Assembly (NCBI GenBank): GCA_947561585.1
Contig: CANNZV010000930.1
Coordinates: 275,286-339,285, forward strand
DNA from: Caprella mutica
Lineage: Eukaryota; Arthropoda; Malacostraca; Amphipoda; Caprellidae
DNA: 64,000 nucleotides
Reading direction: 5' to 3'
This document shows positions 1 to 11,988 of this stretch, in pieces. The first letter of the stretch is position 1; each line of letters opens with the position of its first letter. The notes under the pieces are model-generated. The model did no database searches and was not told where the DNA came from. It saw only the letters and a program-made list of their open reading frames with translations. Both the position numbers and the translations under genes were made by a program.

Positions 1-267
1 GAAAGCTTTCCAAGATAATGTTATGATTTTCCGGAATGAATACATATGAAAGGAAACGAAAGTTTCTTCCCAAATTAATCATTATCCTCTGTTAAATATT
101 TATATGGAATTAATTTTATAATTAAATAGAATTTTAGCAGTTTGTTCATTACTCGAATCCAATTATCTTTTATTCAGATATTATGAAAATAGTAAAGAAT
201 TTTACATACAGAATTTGTATGAATTTTGTGCATAAAAGTCATAAAAGATATATAATCTAGTTCAATG

Positions 268-1745
268 ATTATAATAATAATAATCTTTATTGAAAAAAAA
301 CACATCAAATTTACATAAAAACAACAAACATTCACTACATTATTATTCCAAGCCTATACGAAGTATTAGTTACAAAAGTAACTAAACTTTTTAGGCACTA
401 TCTAATTAAAGCATTCGAATATAATATGATATAATATGAGAACATTAAAAAAAAAATACATCAAAAAGAACAGAAGTGAGAAAAGAGAAAAAAAATAATG
501 ATTCCTAGCATACTACAATAAATAAAAGTCCAAAAGGTATTGTTTATATTTCTTTTTAAAAATGAATAAGGAAGAGCTATTTCTAATATCTAGAGGAATA
601 GTATTCCAGTTAGATGGACCTTGATATGAAAAGGACTTTTGACTAGTTGTGAGCCTATGATAGGAAGGAAGTGGATTTAGTCTATTGCGAGTGTTATACT
701 CATGGTTAGGAAGAGCTAAACTATTAGAACTATGCTTCTTAAACATAGAGATACCCAAAGAAAACCTGTAAATATCTTGCACTGTCAGAATCTTAGTATT
801 ATAAAATAGTGGTTTAGTGTGGGCTAAATAATTAGAACCAGTGACAATTCTTATCAATTTTTTCTGAATTAAAATAAGAGGAGATAAATGTACATGTGGG
901 GAACATCCCCATATATTTATAGCATATATTAGATATGGATATATTAATGCATAATAGAGACCTATAAGGATTTTAGTTGGAACAAATTTACTAATCCTGT
1001 AGAATATACCAGTAGTTCTAGATAATTTAGACGTAATATAGGTGACATGAGAGGAAAAATTTAAATTGGAATCAATTACAACACCCAAGAATTTAAAACT
1101 ATCCTCGACTTCCACAGGTGAGTTATCAATATGCAAAATTAAAGGAGACACAATTGATTGCAACCTATTGCTGAATAACAAAGAAGTAGTTTTGCTAGAG
1201 TTTAGTAAAAGCCTATTGTTTACAGTCCAACGTGATACCCGATCTAGTACATCATTAGTAGTTCCTATAAGAGCTTCATAATCATTACAGCTGCAAGCTA
1301 GGGTTGTATCATCAGCAAAGAGCGTGATGTTACAATTATTAGATATATTAGCTAAATCATTAATATAAATGAGAAAAAGTATTGGCCCAAGCACGCTACC
1401 CTGAGGTACTCCACAACTAACCAAACGTGCTTCAGAGAAGGTATTGGATGCCCCAAATCTCACTCTCTGGCTACGACTACTAAGGTAACTTCTGAAAAAA
1501 TCATTAGAAATACCTCGAATTCCATATTTAGATAGCTTTCTCAATAAAACTTCATGACAGACACAATCGAAAGCCTTTCGTAAGTCTATCGAGATACCAA
1601 ATACATGATTCTTTTTATCCAACTCTCTATAGATGAAATCAACAAAATTAAGAATAGCATCAGTAGTTGATTTAGATTTCTGGAAGCCATACTGATTAAT
1701 ATTAATTATGTCATATTTATTCAAAAAAATAGAGTATAGAGTAAT
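268..1745 (-). mobile_element. 5'-truncated non-LTR retrotransposon (Jockey/I-like LINE)
   Basis: The element reads on the minus strand. It has the C-terminal part of ORF2 (reverse transcriptase), a roughly 220-nt 3' UTR, a polyadenylation signal (AATAAA on the minus strand, at 286-291) and a short trinucleotide tail (ATT/TTA repeats at 270-283) instead of a long poly(A). The endonuclease domain and the N-terminal RT are missing, as expected from incomplete target-primed reverse transcription; the frame stays open up to a TGA at 1,761-1,763. The trinucleotide tail is more like I-group elements, while the protein reads like Jockey/CR1-type RTs, so the exact clade is left open. No clear target-site duplication was found. 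Confidence 0.8.
513..1724 (-). CDS. reverse transcriptase, C-terminal 403 residues, LINE ORF2 fragment
   Basis: RNA-directed DNA polymerase of a non-LTR retrotransposon, which would copy the element RNA into the chromosome at a nicked target. Visible motifs in order: the fingers motif QYGFQKSKSTTDAIL (about residues 11-25); catalytic motif A, SIDLRKAFD (residues 45-53, Asp47); GVPQGSVLGPILF (about 105-117); the active-site FADD (136-139, Asp138/139); KFLGVVID (211-218); then a thumb/C-terminal region ending in a W-N-x-I-P-like segment. There are no internal stops or frameshifts over 403 codons, so the insertion is fairly young. The annotated start is TTG and is arbitrary: this is a fragment truncated upstream, open to 1,760. 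It lacks the endonuclease and cannot be autonomous. Confidence 0.85.
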   Translation of the reverse strand: MNKYDIININQYGFQKSKSTTDAILNFVDFIYRELDKKNHVFGISIDLRKAFDCVCHEVLLRKLSKYGIRGISNDFFRSYLSSRSQRVRFGASNTFSEARLVSCGVPQGSVLGPILFLIYINDLANISNNCNITLFADDTTLACSCNDYEALIGTTNDVLDRVSRWTVNNRLLLNSSKTTSLLFSNRLQSIVSPLILHIDNSPVEVEDSFKFLGVVIDSNLNFSSHVTYITSKLSRTTGIFYRISKFVPTKILIGLYYALIYPYLIYAINIWGCSPHVHLSPLILIQKKLIRIVTGSNYLAHTKPLFYNTKILTVQDIYRFSLGISMFKKHSSNSLALPNHEYNTRNRLNPLPSYHRLTTSQKSFSYQGPSNWNTIPLDIRNSSSLFIFKKKYKQYLLDFYLL

Positions 1746-3130
1746 CCTGAATTTTTGTTTTCAGTGTGTTCTACGATATTCATATTCAAGTTGGAGACAT
1801 CTTTATGTACAGTATATCTTGTTCAAAAATAATAATGCAATATTTACAGAACTGATCTAACTCTCAATCGGAAAATGAAATGTTATTGAACTTAAGTGAG
1901 GATGATAGATTATACCAATATTCTAAACAAATGAAAAATCATAATGCATCACAAAATCAAATTCATATTGGATTATAGAATAGGCTGACCGATAACTGAG
2001 GTAAACACAATTGGAATTCATGAAGATTGAATTCCTTTGGGATTAAAGGATGAGATGAAGAATAATACCAAAAATTATGGAAGCAAACAATGGATTAAAT
2101 GGAGTCTAAAAATTATATGTCATTGTATTCGTACTATGTTAATTTACAATCCATTTGATTGATTTTTTTGGAATCGCATCAGTGTTATAAATTAGGTTTT
2201 GAAGATGAACTCCCGTTTGGTAATCAGCGTTAAGTTTTTCATTCGGGTCGATATTCAATATAGTATGGAATTTCCTAAACTGTTTGTGGAAAAGTGAATG
2301 GAAATCCTGTACCGGTTTGTACAGTTTTTAGAGCAATGACACAAAGATACAGCGCCTCTGTTCTATCGGAGTATAGACGGAGAATATTATTCTTTTGGAA
2401 AGTTTTGTCTCTGTTAGAATAAGAAGACAGCATTGAAAGAATACTGTATTGTTTGAATAATTATTTAACTCAAATGTTATAGTTACAATTAAAAAAAACT
2501 CATCATATTTTTACTTCTGATGATCATTAATACATTTTGTAACGATAATGTTAAACTTTTTCAAAGAAAATGTATCTTAAATATTATGTTATATGTACCA
2601 CAAGCAGTAAATTCAGTTGTAAGGCCTTATCAATATAGAATTTAGATATTGTAGATTTCCAGACAGTCTATTCGAAATATTTCAGAAAAAATGGAGGTGA
2701 AGGTATTCGGAAATTGGATTTTGAACTGCATTTCAATACGCATTCCTTAAAGACAATCGCTTGAAAATAAATGTGGTAAAATGAATTTAGTTTTCCTAAT
2801 AGAAATAAAATTTTATTCGCAATTGTGACATTTTTCTATCTGACATTCTTCATTATTATCACTGATGCCTAAATTTAACTTTTACATTGAAAATGAATTA
2901 TAGATTGTAGCCGATTATATTAAAAGTATATAACACCAATGTATCTACGTTAAGTATTTTCAATTGTAGATCAATTCAGATATGGCATTATTTGTTCTTG
3001 TATACTTATTTTAATATCATTCACCTTAGACCTCTCCTGGAGTTTATTTCATCTGAGGGACATCCACGGAAATGAGATTTAATTTTACTCAGGATATTTC
3101 ATTACCTAGAAGACAGCAATTGTATTGTAT

Positions 3131-5307
3131 AAAGTGTATTGTATAATAGTATAATAATAATAGTAAGTGTATTGTATAATACAAATACTTCCATTACGAA
3201 TTTTTAATTTGTTATAAAGAGTGATTATAAATGACCTATGCTTACTCCTGTAGGTTTTGCTATATAAAATAGAATATAAATCATGTATTTTCATTCCCCT
3301 ATATTCTGAAACTAATCGCCGAAAATTCCATCAAGAATTAATCAGAGAAAATTCACTCTATCACAGCCGTTCTGTAATTTCAATTCTTTTTCATTAAGAT
3401 TTTTTTTCCCAATCCATGCACTATTATCAGGCAAATCAAATATTTAAATAAGTTGTTAATTAGTTACTACTGATTGAAACATCAGGTAATTTTATAAATA
3501 AACTTTGGATGATAGACTCCTTGTTGTTTTTCCATTGATATCAGTGGATCAATAACCTGAGGTAAGTTAATTTTTTTGGAAAGTGATCTTGAGCTGCAAA
3601 TTCAAATAATGATGAGATAAAAAAAATAAAAATAAGAATTCACAGAATAGTTACAGCATTGAATTCAAATTTGATATTCAGTTAGAATACAGTAATATAG
3701 AGATTTAGAATTTTGTGTAATATTATGTATTATATTACTTTTATATAAGGCAATGTAGTAGTTATGGTTACTTAATTCTCATATTGTATACTGTTAACTT
3801 CTCAAACTGAAGCAAAAGAAAGCTGTCGTCACATTAATTTCAGGAAATCTCTTTGTCAGAAGTTCCAATGAGCCTCGTAATGAGTCAGATTAGATTTAAT
3901 CGGAAAGAAAAATGGTAGACTTTAATGTTTATGACTCAATTGACTTTTAGATGATATATACCTAGGATATAATTCTTTGGATTGTCTCTATACTGTAGAA
4001 ATATTTTTCTCTCGTTTATTTGGAGCATAGTTTTCTGTTCCTTTTTTTTTGAGAAACAATTCATATAAAAGGAAGTTAGATGTTCAAATTATTGATATGA
4101 TTGGATACAATATCGAGAAACAATGATGGTTACGGCAATTCCTTTATGTTAACAGTAATATTCAAATGGTTAGATACACATTAGTATCAATATAATAATT
4201 TGGATATTAGGATTTTTATGTGTTTCGACGAAAGTTATAGAGTTTTCCAAATCACTTGATTTCCGGTATTGGAATTAATGAAGGAAATTACTTCATTTGC
4301 GATAAATTCTCATCATATTAGATGTGTAATGTTCATAGAAACTTCTTCATTTTTGTATTGCGCTGAACGTTTTATAATCTTACTGTTTTATTATATATTA
4401 GAAATGGTTTTCTTTAAAAAAATGTTTTTGGCATTCTGAAATCTGTCAAAATCACTTCTTGCCTGAAATTTGAACAGAATTTTACTTTTTATTAGTGAGC
4501 AACTTTCGCCCTAAAACGACAAACTAGGTTTTATTTATAAGTTCTTTTTTATTTCATTTTATAATGGCGACCCAAAAATCCAAAGAACACATTGACTTAA
4601 GGATCCTTTGCTGAAATATATTCAGTGCAGCTACAAAGAAATTCATCAGACTTTCAATTTATTCTTTCAACTCTATGCTGATATATAATTTAAAAGAATG
4701 GAATGTTTTCATTGTTATTTGTTATTTTACGGAACCAAAGATCTGAAAATGTTATTGGTAGGTATCGATTCTGTAGTTTAACAAAGGATTATATTATATA
4801 ATACATAATTGAAAAGCTACCATTGACCAATGAAATTTTTACAGGATAATATTACACTTAGATCATTACGCTATACACTTAGTTCATTAATTTTTAGACT
4901 ACATGATTTTTAAATAAATGTGCAATAATAGTATATTGATCAGAGAATGTGATATTAAATCAGAAACACCTTTTTTACTAAGTTTTACCCTCAATCTTTC
5001 ACAAAAGGTATGAAAATAATATGTTTTTTTTTTCTTCTACAGATATGCTAGGAGAGGTTAAGTTTTTCACATAATTTCATATTGCTAGACAATACGAAGG
5101 TGATTAATGTTAAGATACTGAACACTTATAAATATATATTAGGAATATATCAGATCTCTCAAGTCATGAGATGCATGAGTGTGTTAAAGAACATAAGTGA
5201 GGTTAATATCTCACTATAGTCCATTACCTGTAATCCTTTGCGGCGTAGTGTGATGAATTTGCATCTCGTCAAGCTCCGTATATTGGAAAGTCCTGGCAAC
5301 ACAACAA
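3131..5307. other. AT-rich stretch, no gene seen
   Basis: No supported coding region, RNA gene or strong repeat. The short ORF at 3,106-3,294 is low-complexity AT-rich sequence with a small duplicated AAGTGTATTGTATAATA word (about 3,135-3,185) and is not credible as a gene. Confidence 0.5.
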
Positions 5308-5330
5308 TACCCAGTTAAAATTCGGTGCAG
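5308..5330 (+). repeat. left 23-bp terminal inverted repeat
   Basis: Starts TACCCAGTTAAAATTCGG and ends GTGCAG. It is a perfect inverted match to 15,218-15,240. A 23-base match in a 64-kb window is far beyond chance. Confidence 0.8.
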
Positions 5331-5585
5331 TATAGCGGACGTTTTACTGTAGTTTATGGCAGTCTCAGTATTTCTGAGCAGCGCTCAGCAGATAATCTCT
5401 GCTTTCTACAAATGTTTACTGCGACCTACGGAGGCCACGGCAGTATAAGGACGAGATAATCTGCGGAGGTTTGACCTGTTATTATCTGCCGAAAACTCTG
5501 GAGAACAGAGCATATAAAATCTTCAGAGTTTATAGTCGATAATATTGGCGAAAATCTCCAGAGATTGAAGCACCACATATTGCTC
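5331..5585 (+). repeat. subterminal region with repeated GATAATCTGC-like words
   Basis: Just inside the left terminal repeat, the word GATAATCTCTGC / GATAATCTGCGGAGG / TTATTATCTGCCG / GATAATATTGGCG recurs four times, partly in alternate orientation with CTCTGGAG/CTCCAGAG words. Such subterminal repeats are typical transposase-binding regions of DNA transposons; that role is inferred. Confidence 0.4.
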
Positions 5586-7555
5586 ATGAATCATAATCCA
5601 ACAAATTAATTTGAACAAAAATACAACTTTGTTATCGATAGTGTAGCTAATAATAGCTATAGTTAATTAATTGGTGGATATCCCTAATATAAAATAAACA
5701 TTAATCACAATTGTTCTTGGTACTCTGCTATGGTTTGGCTCATTCAGTTTTATATTAAATTTATTGTTACCTAATATTAATTTAACCACGGATATCATTG
5801 AGTAATTTGTTTGCGCTTTTTTATTTCTCATTTGTCAGAGTGAACCACTAAATTTTTTTAAAGTAACACTTATAGAACATCAAAGCAATAGTGAAGTATG
5901 ACAATGTTGATATCAGGCCGTATCTTCTCACTGAATGAACTGACACAGCTCTCATCAGACTCACACATCGATCATGTAGGTTCTAACAGTATTTCCATGC
6001 GTACATGTGAGTGAGAATCGTAGTTACAGGAGACATTCTTAAATAATTTCCATAAATATCAAAGTGCTGATGCTTGATTATAGATAAAATGACGTATAAA
6101 GATAAATTATAAGCATACTAAACTACCATTGCATATTATGTTTTCAATTTATAAGATATTAGGTAATTATTTACCCTGATAAGGTTATTATTTGTCGAAT
6201 TAAACTTTTGGCATGTGAGAATATATTAAAAATATCATATTTGGAATATATAATGACATTCTTATAAACAAGCTGCCATTGGCCTTAGTTTAATAAGTTT
6301 ACTCCAATATGTACTATATATAATGCATACAGTATACTGCATATATATATACTAGTTAGTTCAGAAAATTAATTTGGTTCATCTAACAACGATTCAATAT
6401 TATAAGTGAAATAATTGCAATAACTAACCAGTTAAAATTATATACTAATATTATTATAACATTAATCATGTATTTGTTCTTCATCCGCGCCGTTTAAATA
6501 GGTATATTGGAATACAATACCAAATAACATGAAATCATTATTGAAAAAATCGGTCATTCTTAATAATTATTTAAAGATAAAATCATTTCCATGCTGAAAT
6601 TATTAAAAACAGGGTTGCAAAACGAAATATATAGAACAATTATTTTGTACGTTCTAAAGAAAAATATCGTATTTTTTTATTGAGAACCATTGAACCTGCC
6701 GTATTTTGAATATTTTCTAGTTTAAAATGAGGTTCTGTGATGATTTAATGTTTTAAGTTATTAATTAATTGGTGAAAGTGAAATTGTGTATCTATCATGT
6801 GTATATTATTTAAGAGTTCAGTGGTTATTGTATCCTATTGAAAAAAATAGCTATGCTAGGCTAGGTATATATTATACCTATAATATAGCCTAGCTAATTT
6901 GTACTTTTTTGGGTTTTGAAATTCACTACCTACCTAGGTGCCTACTCATGACACCAGTTATCTATCTAACAATAAATGATTTTTCACCTAGCTATGTATA
7001 ATGTACTAGCACATAGGTATCAGGAAATGCACTGTAACTTGTACTCTAAGTAGCCTATGTCAAGTTATAGAGTACTACCGATGTCAGTTAAGCAAATTAG
7101 TTGGCTTCTATTTTAAATGGTTCACTCGTCCACACACTCTGATAGCTATATACCTACCTTAGCCATGTTTCAAAGTGTGCACTGTTAACAAAGTCGCCGG
7201 TATAGCGGCTATAGCCTATATTGATACGTATCTAAAAGATGAGCGGCGCACCAGATTACGGCGCACCCACCATACGTTCTATTAGATAATTCATAGGTAG
7301 ATTGAAAGATAATTTATGATACCTATGATAGAAATGTAGTGAATTTGATATCTGTTGTTTCAAATTTATGACTGATGGTACCTGAATGTCTGATGTGAAT
7401 CCACAACCAGTCTGTATTTGGTTTACCAAATTCCAATTAGGCTAGCCTACTTTTCCATAAAGCTGAAAAAGAAATCACCTAGGTACCTACCTATTTCATG
7501 ATAGCTATTTGAATGAGCTACCAACATTTTTTTTATTTAGGTAGCTACCTACCTA
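5586..7555. other. AT-rich interior with CTAGG-type words, no gene recognised
   Basis: No supported ORF. From about 6,840 onward, words such as CTAGG, CCTAG and TACCTA recur. A CpG-containing patch at about 7,190-7,275 (CGCCGG, AGCGGCGCAC, ACGGCGCACC) stands out and could be promoter-like; nothing more can be supported. Confidence 0.4.
6848..6896. repeat. imperfect palindrome
   Basis: TAGCTA...GCTAGGCTAGG on the left and TATAGCCTAGCTA on the right form an imperfect hairpin around a TATATATTATA centre. Confidence 0.5.
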
Positions 7556-7985
7556 GCCACCAAAATTAAAAAAATAATGGTAACAATAACATTATACTAA
7601 CATAGGAATAAATAGCTAAAAAGTAAAATTCACAGACTTTACTAAAATATTATTTTCGAAGGGGAAAAATTCCACTGACAAGTGGATGGAATTTACCATG
7701 AAATACAGTCTGGGCATTAACCAGTCTGTATTTGGTGCACAAAATTCCACTGACTTTCTAAAAGTTAAAAAAATCCACCATAAATTTCTAATAAATAATT
7801 TGGCTGATCCAGCAACTTTTTTCCAATTTATCCACCAAAAATTAATGGTAACATAGGATTATAGGAATAAATGGCTATGAAAATCCACAGACTTTGCCAG
7901 AATATTATTTTCAAAGGGCAAAAAATTCCACCAACATGTCTGAAAATTACAACGAAATACAGACTGGGACATTAATTGAGTCAGA
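7556..7985 (+). repeat. imperfect tandem duplication, about 250-bp spacing
   Basis: 7,556-7,735 and 7,828-7,975 share, in order, CCACCAAAATTAA, TGGTAACA, ATAGGAATAAATRGCTA, CACAGACTTT, ATATTATTTTC and ACGAAATACAG/TGAAATACAGTCTGG. A third short piece, CCAGTCTGTATTTGGT, occurs at about 7,408 and 7,719. The ORF at 7,859-8,068 lies in this repeat and has no recognisable product. Confidence 0.6.
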
Positions 7986-8736
7986 GAGATAGATTGATAT
8001 TCGCAGTTGCTCGAGTCTTGACTGATGACTAGGTATATTGAATTTTCTTGGAATAGTTTTGAATTCATTCCTACCTGTAACCTATCCAGAATGCAGGAAC
8101 TGGTAAAGTGTTCTCAAAGATATCCTACATTTTGATTTCTGTTCTCAATAAAATACATGTAAATGTAGGAGGAAATTATGGATTGTTTTCACAAAAAAGG
8201 TTAAAAGTCCTATATTCTGCAGACTGGCTAGTACCTATACAAGCTAGGTATATCTATAGACTATTTACCTGAATTTTACTTTGATCATAAAAAGAGATCT
8301 CTGTATTATTGTATACAAAATATGCCAGTTAATCTGTTAATGCCAATTAATTGACCCTCAGCCTTACATAATAAGTTACATTTGTAAAGGTCAAAACTCA
8401 GATATGTCAAATTGGTTTAATGTTTTGATTTAATTTAATTCCTATGTTCCCATGTAAATTTGGCCTGAAATTTTAAGAAATAAGCCAAAATTGACCTGTC
8501 TCAGAATCCTTAAATTTTGGCTTGAAATTGGCTTACAATATGCCAGTCTCTTGAACATGGCATGATGATGATTATTCAGATTATATAAGATGCATCTTGA
8601 CAATTTCAATATATTTAGGTACCTATTCTCATGTAAATTTTGGCACTAGCTATATTTAGAGAGTCTACATAGTTTTAAAATTTAGATAAATGGAGCAGTA
8701 AAATTAGGTTACTTTCACTAGAAACCTATCTTTGAC
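7986..8736. other. AT-rich stretch before the minisatellite, no gene seen
   Basis: No ORF or repeat of note. Local variants of TTTTGGCTTGAAATTG / TTTGGCCTGAAATTT (about 8,459-8,530) form a weak duplication. Confidence 0.4.
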
Positions 8737-9655
8737 TGACGGAGGTCGCTTTTCTTTGACAGAGGTCGCTTTTCTTTGACGGAGGTCGCTTTTCTTTGAC
8801 GGAGGTCGCTTTTCTTTGACGGAGGTCGCTTTTCTTTGACGGAGGTCGCTTTTCTTTGACGGAGGTCGCTTTTCTTTGACGGAGGTCGCTTTTCTTTGAC
8901 GGAGATCGCTTTTCTTTGACGGAGGTCGCTTTTCTTTGACGGAGGTCGCTTTTCTTTGACGGAGGTCGCTTTTCTTTGACGGAGGTCGCTTTTCTTTGAC
9001 GGAGGTCGCTTTTTCTTGACGGAGGTCGCTTTTTCTTGACGGAGGTCGCTTTTTCTTGACGGAGGTCGCCTTTTCTTGACGGAGGTCGCTTTCTCTTGAC
9101 GGAGGTCGCTTTCTCTTGACGGAGATCACTTTTTCTTGACGGAGGTCGCTTTTTCTTGACGGAGGTCGCTTTTTCTTGACGGAGGTCGCTTTTTCTTGAC
9201 GGAGGTCGCTTTTTCTTGACGGAGGTCGCTTTTTCTTGACAGAGGTCGCTTTTTCTTGACGGAGGTCGCTTTTTCTTGACGGAGGTCGCTTTTTCTTGAC
9301 GGAGGTCGCTTTTTCTTGACGGAGATCGCTTTTTCTTGATGGAGGTCGCTTTTTCTTGATGGAGGTCGCTTTTTCTTGATGGAGGTCGCTTTTTCTTGAT
9401 GGAGATCGCTTTTTCTTGACGGAGGTCGCTTTTTCTTGACGGAGGTCGCTTTTTTCTTGATGGAGGTCGCTTTTTCTTGACGGAGGTCGCTTTTTCTTGA
9501 CGGAGGTCGCTTTTTCTTGACGGAGGTCGCTTTTTCTTGACGGAGGTCGCTTTTTCTTGACGGAGCTCGCTTTTTCTTGACGGAGCTCGCTCTTCTTTGA
9601 AGGAGGTCGCTCTTCTTTGAAGGAGGTCGCTCTTCTTTGAAGGAGGTCGCTCTTA
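8737..9655 (+). repeat. 20-bp minisatellite, about 45 copies
   Basis: Strict 20-bp period with unit GGAGGTCGCTTTTCTTTGAC. Variants are ordered along the array: TTTTCTTTGAC first (to about 9,010), then TTTTTCTTGAC (9,010-9,590), with GATGG and GAGATCGC variants clustered, then CTCTTCTTTGAAGG near 9,590-9,650. This is local amplification of successive variants. On the minus strand the unit has no stop in any frame, which produces long artificial Lys/Ser/Arg-rich ORFs. Confidence 0.95.
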
Positions 9656-11297
9656 TTGACGCAGGAGGTGACTCTTTTTTGACGCAGGAGGTGACTTTTT
9701 TTTGAAGCAGGAGGTGACTTTTTTTTGACGCAGGAGGTGACTTTTTTTTGACGCTGGAGGTGACTTTTTTTTGACGCAGGAGGTGACTTTTTTTTGACGC
9801 AGGAGGTGACTTTTTTTTGACGCAGGAGGTGACTTTTTTTTGACGCAGGGGGTGACTTTTTTTTGACGCAGGAGGTGACTTTTTTTTGACGCAGGAGGTG
9901 ACTTTTTTTTTGACGCAGGAGGTGACTTTTTTTTGACGCAGGAGGTGACTTTTTTTGAAGCAGGAGGTGACTTTTTTTTGACGCAGGAGGTGACTTTTTT
10001 TTGACGCAGGAGGTGACTTTTTTTTGACGCAGGAGGTGACTTTTTTTTGACGCAGGAGGTGACTTTTTTTTGACGCAGGAGGTGACTTTTTTTTGACGCA
10101 GGAGGTGACTTTTTTTTGACGCAGGTGACTTTTTTTTGACGCAGGAGGTGACTTTTTTTTGACGCAGGAGGTGACTTCTTTTTGACGCAGGAGGTGACTT
10201 TTTTTGACGCAGGAGGTGACTTTTTTTGACGCAGGAGGTGACTTTTTTTTGACGCAGGAGGTGACTTTTTTTTGACGCAGAAGGTGACTTTTTTTTGACG
10301 CAGGAGGTGACTTTTTTTTGACGCAGGAGGTGACTTTTTTTTGACGCAGGATTTTTGACGCAGGAGGTGACTTTTTTTGACGCAGGAGGTGACTTTTTTT
10401 TGACGCTGGAGGTGACTTTTTTTTGACGCAGGAGGTGACTTTTTTTGACGCAGGAAGTGACTTTTTTTGACGCAGGAGGTGACTTTTTTTTGACGCAGGA
10501 GGTGACTTTTTTTTGACGCAGGAGGTGACTTTTTTTTGACGCAGGAGGTGACTTTTTTTTGACGCAGGAGGTGACTTTTTTTTGACGCAGGAGGTGACTT
10601 TTTTTTTGACGCAGGAGGTGACTTTTTTTTGACGCAGGAGGTGACTTTTTTTTGACGCAGGAGGTGACTTTTTTTTGACGCAGGAGGTGACTTTTTTTTG
10701 ATGCAGGGGGTGACTTTTTTTTGACGCAGGAGGTGACTTTTTTTTGACGCAGGAGGTGACTTTTTTTTTGACGCAGGAGGTGACTTTTTTTTGACGCAGG
10801 AGGTGACTTTTTTTGACGCAGGAGGTGACTTTTTTTTGACGCAGGAGGTGACTTTTTTTTGACGCAGGAGGTGACTTTTTTTTGACGCAGGAGGTGACTT
10901 TTTTTTGACGCAGGAGGTGACTTTTTTTTGACGCAGGAGGTGACTTTTTTTGACGCAGGTGACTTTTTTTTGACGCAGGAGGTGACTTTTTTTTGACGCA
11001 GGAGGTGACTTCTTTTTGACGCAGGAGGTGACTTTTTTTGACGCAGGAGGTGACTTTTTTTTGACGCAGGAGGTGACTTTTTTTTGATGCAGGAGGTGAC
11101 TTTTTTTTGACGCAGGAGGTGACTTTTTTTTGACGCAGGAGGTGACTTTTTTTTGACGCAGGAGGTGACTTTTTTTTGACGCAGGAGGTGACTTTTTTTT
11201 GACGCAGGAGGTGACTTTTTTTTGAAGCAGGAGGTGACTTTTTTTTGACGCAGGAGGTGACTTCTTTTTGACGTAGGAGGTGACTTTTTTTTGACGA
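9656..11297 (+). repeat. 23-bp minisatellite, about 70 copies, derived from the 20-bp unit
   Basis: Unit GACGCAGGAGGTGAC plus a run of usually 8 T (23 bp; 7-T and 9-T versions give 22 and 24). Compared with the adjacent 20-bp unit it has an extra CAG and a longer T run, so the two arrays are related. Marker variants recur in order: GCAGGTGAC at 10,121 and 10,955, and GTGACTTCTT at 10,171 and 11,005, both 834 bases apart; a GCAGGGGG unit plus a 9-T unit are 858 apart (9,842/10,700; 9,903/10,761). This shows a higher-order duplication of several hundred bases. All three minus frames are open for over 1.6 kb only because the unit lacks stops. Confidence 0.95.
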
Positions 11298-11988
11298 AAG
11301 GTACACACCACACTATTTTTTCACACCCCTATTTAATTATCTCCTCTATTCTTCTATTAGCAACTTGTGTTAAATTATAAGTGCATGGTTCTGTTACAAC
11401 TTGAAGTGATGCATTGAGTAGAAAAATAGTGCTTAGTCATAATTCAGAGATGGTTCTGTTTTATGATCATGGTGGCCATACTTAGAAAGATGATACTGGG
11501 TGGTTAATAAATACTATATTATTCAGAGTCAAAATCCTTGCTCATTCACCAGTGTCATTGTTTTGAGTCCTTTGACCAATGAGATATTTTACAAAGTATC
11601 TCAAATGGTCAGATTATCCAAGAAACTTTGATAGATATTTGAATTTAAAGCATATTTTTCCCATATTGTCATGCTAAAACTCAATAATGTTTAGGACATT
11701 AAATAGAAATTTAATTTTCATTGCATAGTATGGAAGTGGCTAATATCACTCCTATTTATTTAGATAACTGGTGTTCTATCAGTTATCTACCTATGTTCTT
11801 GTGTTAATTTTCATAATTATACTGAGTGTGATCATTGTTAAAAAATTATACATAGCTAACTCAAATTGTGAGTTTGTTTATGATAATCTGTATTGCTCCC
11901 TCTGGATATTGTTACTAACTAGGCTATTTATATATATGTTCATGAATTTGTTTGTTATATATGTCAAAACTTTTGTTTTTCTTTTCAG
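11298..11988. other. stretch between array and exon-like segment, intron-like
   Basis: No coding region. It ends in a pyrimidine-rich tract and CTTTTCAG at 11,981-11,988, a good 3' splice acceptor. The open frame at 11,771-12,025 runs straight through that acceptor and is hydrophobic AT-rich translation, so it is not called. Confidence 0.4.

Larger units (their letters stand above)
1..3130. repeat. left arm of a long, old inverted duplication
   Basis: Read on the plus strand, blocks of this interval match the reverse complement of 51,050-53,622 in collinear order. Position 1-80 pairs with about 53,545-53,620, 1,981-2,070 with about 53,040-53,120, 2,200-2,470 with about 52,640-52,880, and 2,600-3,095 with about 51,090-51,620. 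Similarity is interrupted and roughly 70-85 percent by eye. The LINE at 268-1,745 is an insertion absent from the partner. It may be a large unknown transposon or a segmental duplication; no coding capacity is recognised in either arm. Confidence 0.6.

Noticed and set aside
8704..11313. Three long minus-strand ORFs (869, 726 and 552 codons) as real genes
   Set aside because: They are overlapping frames of the same minisatellite; all frames are open because the unit has no stop, and copies shift frame freely.
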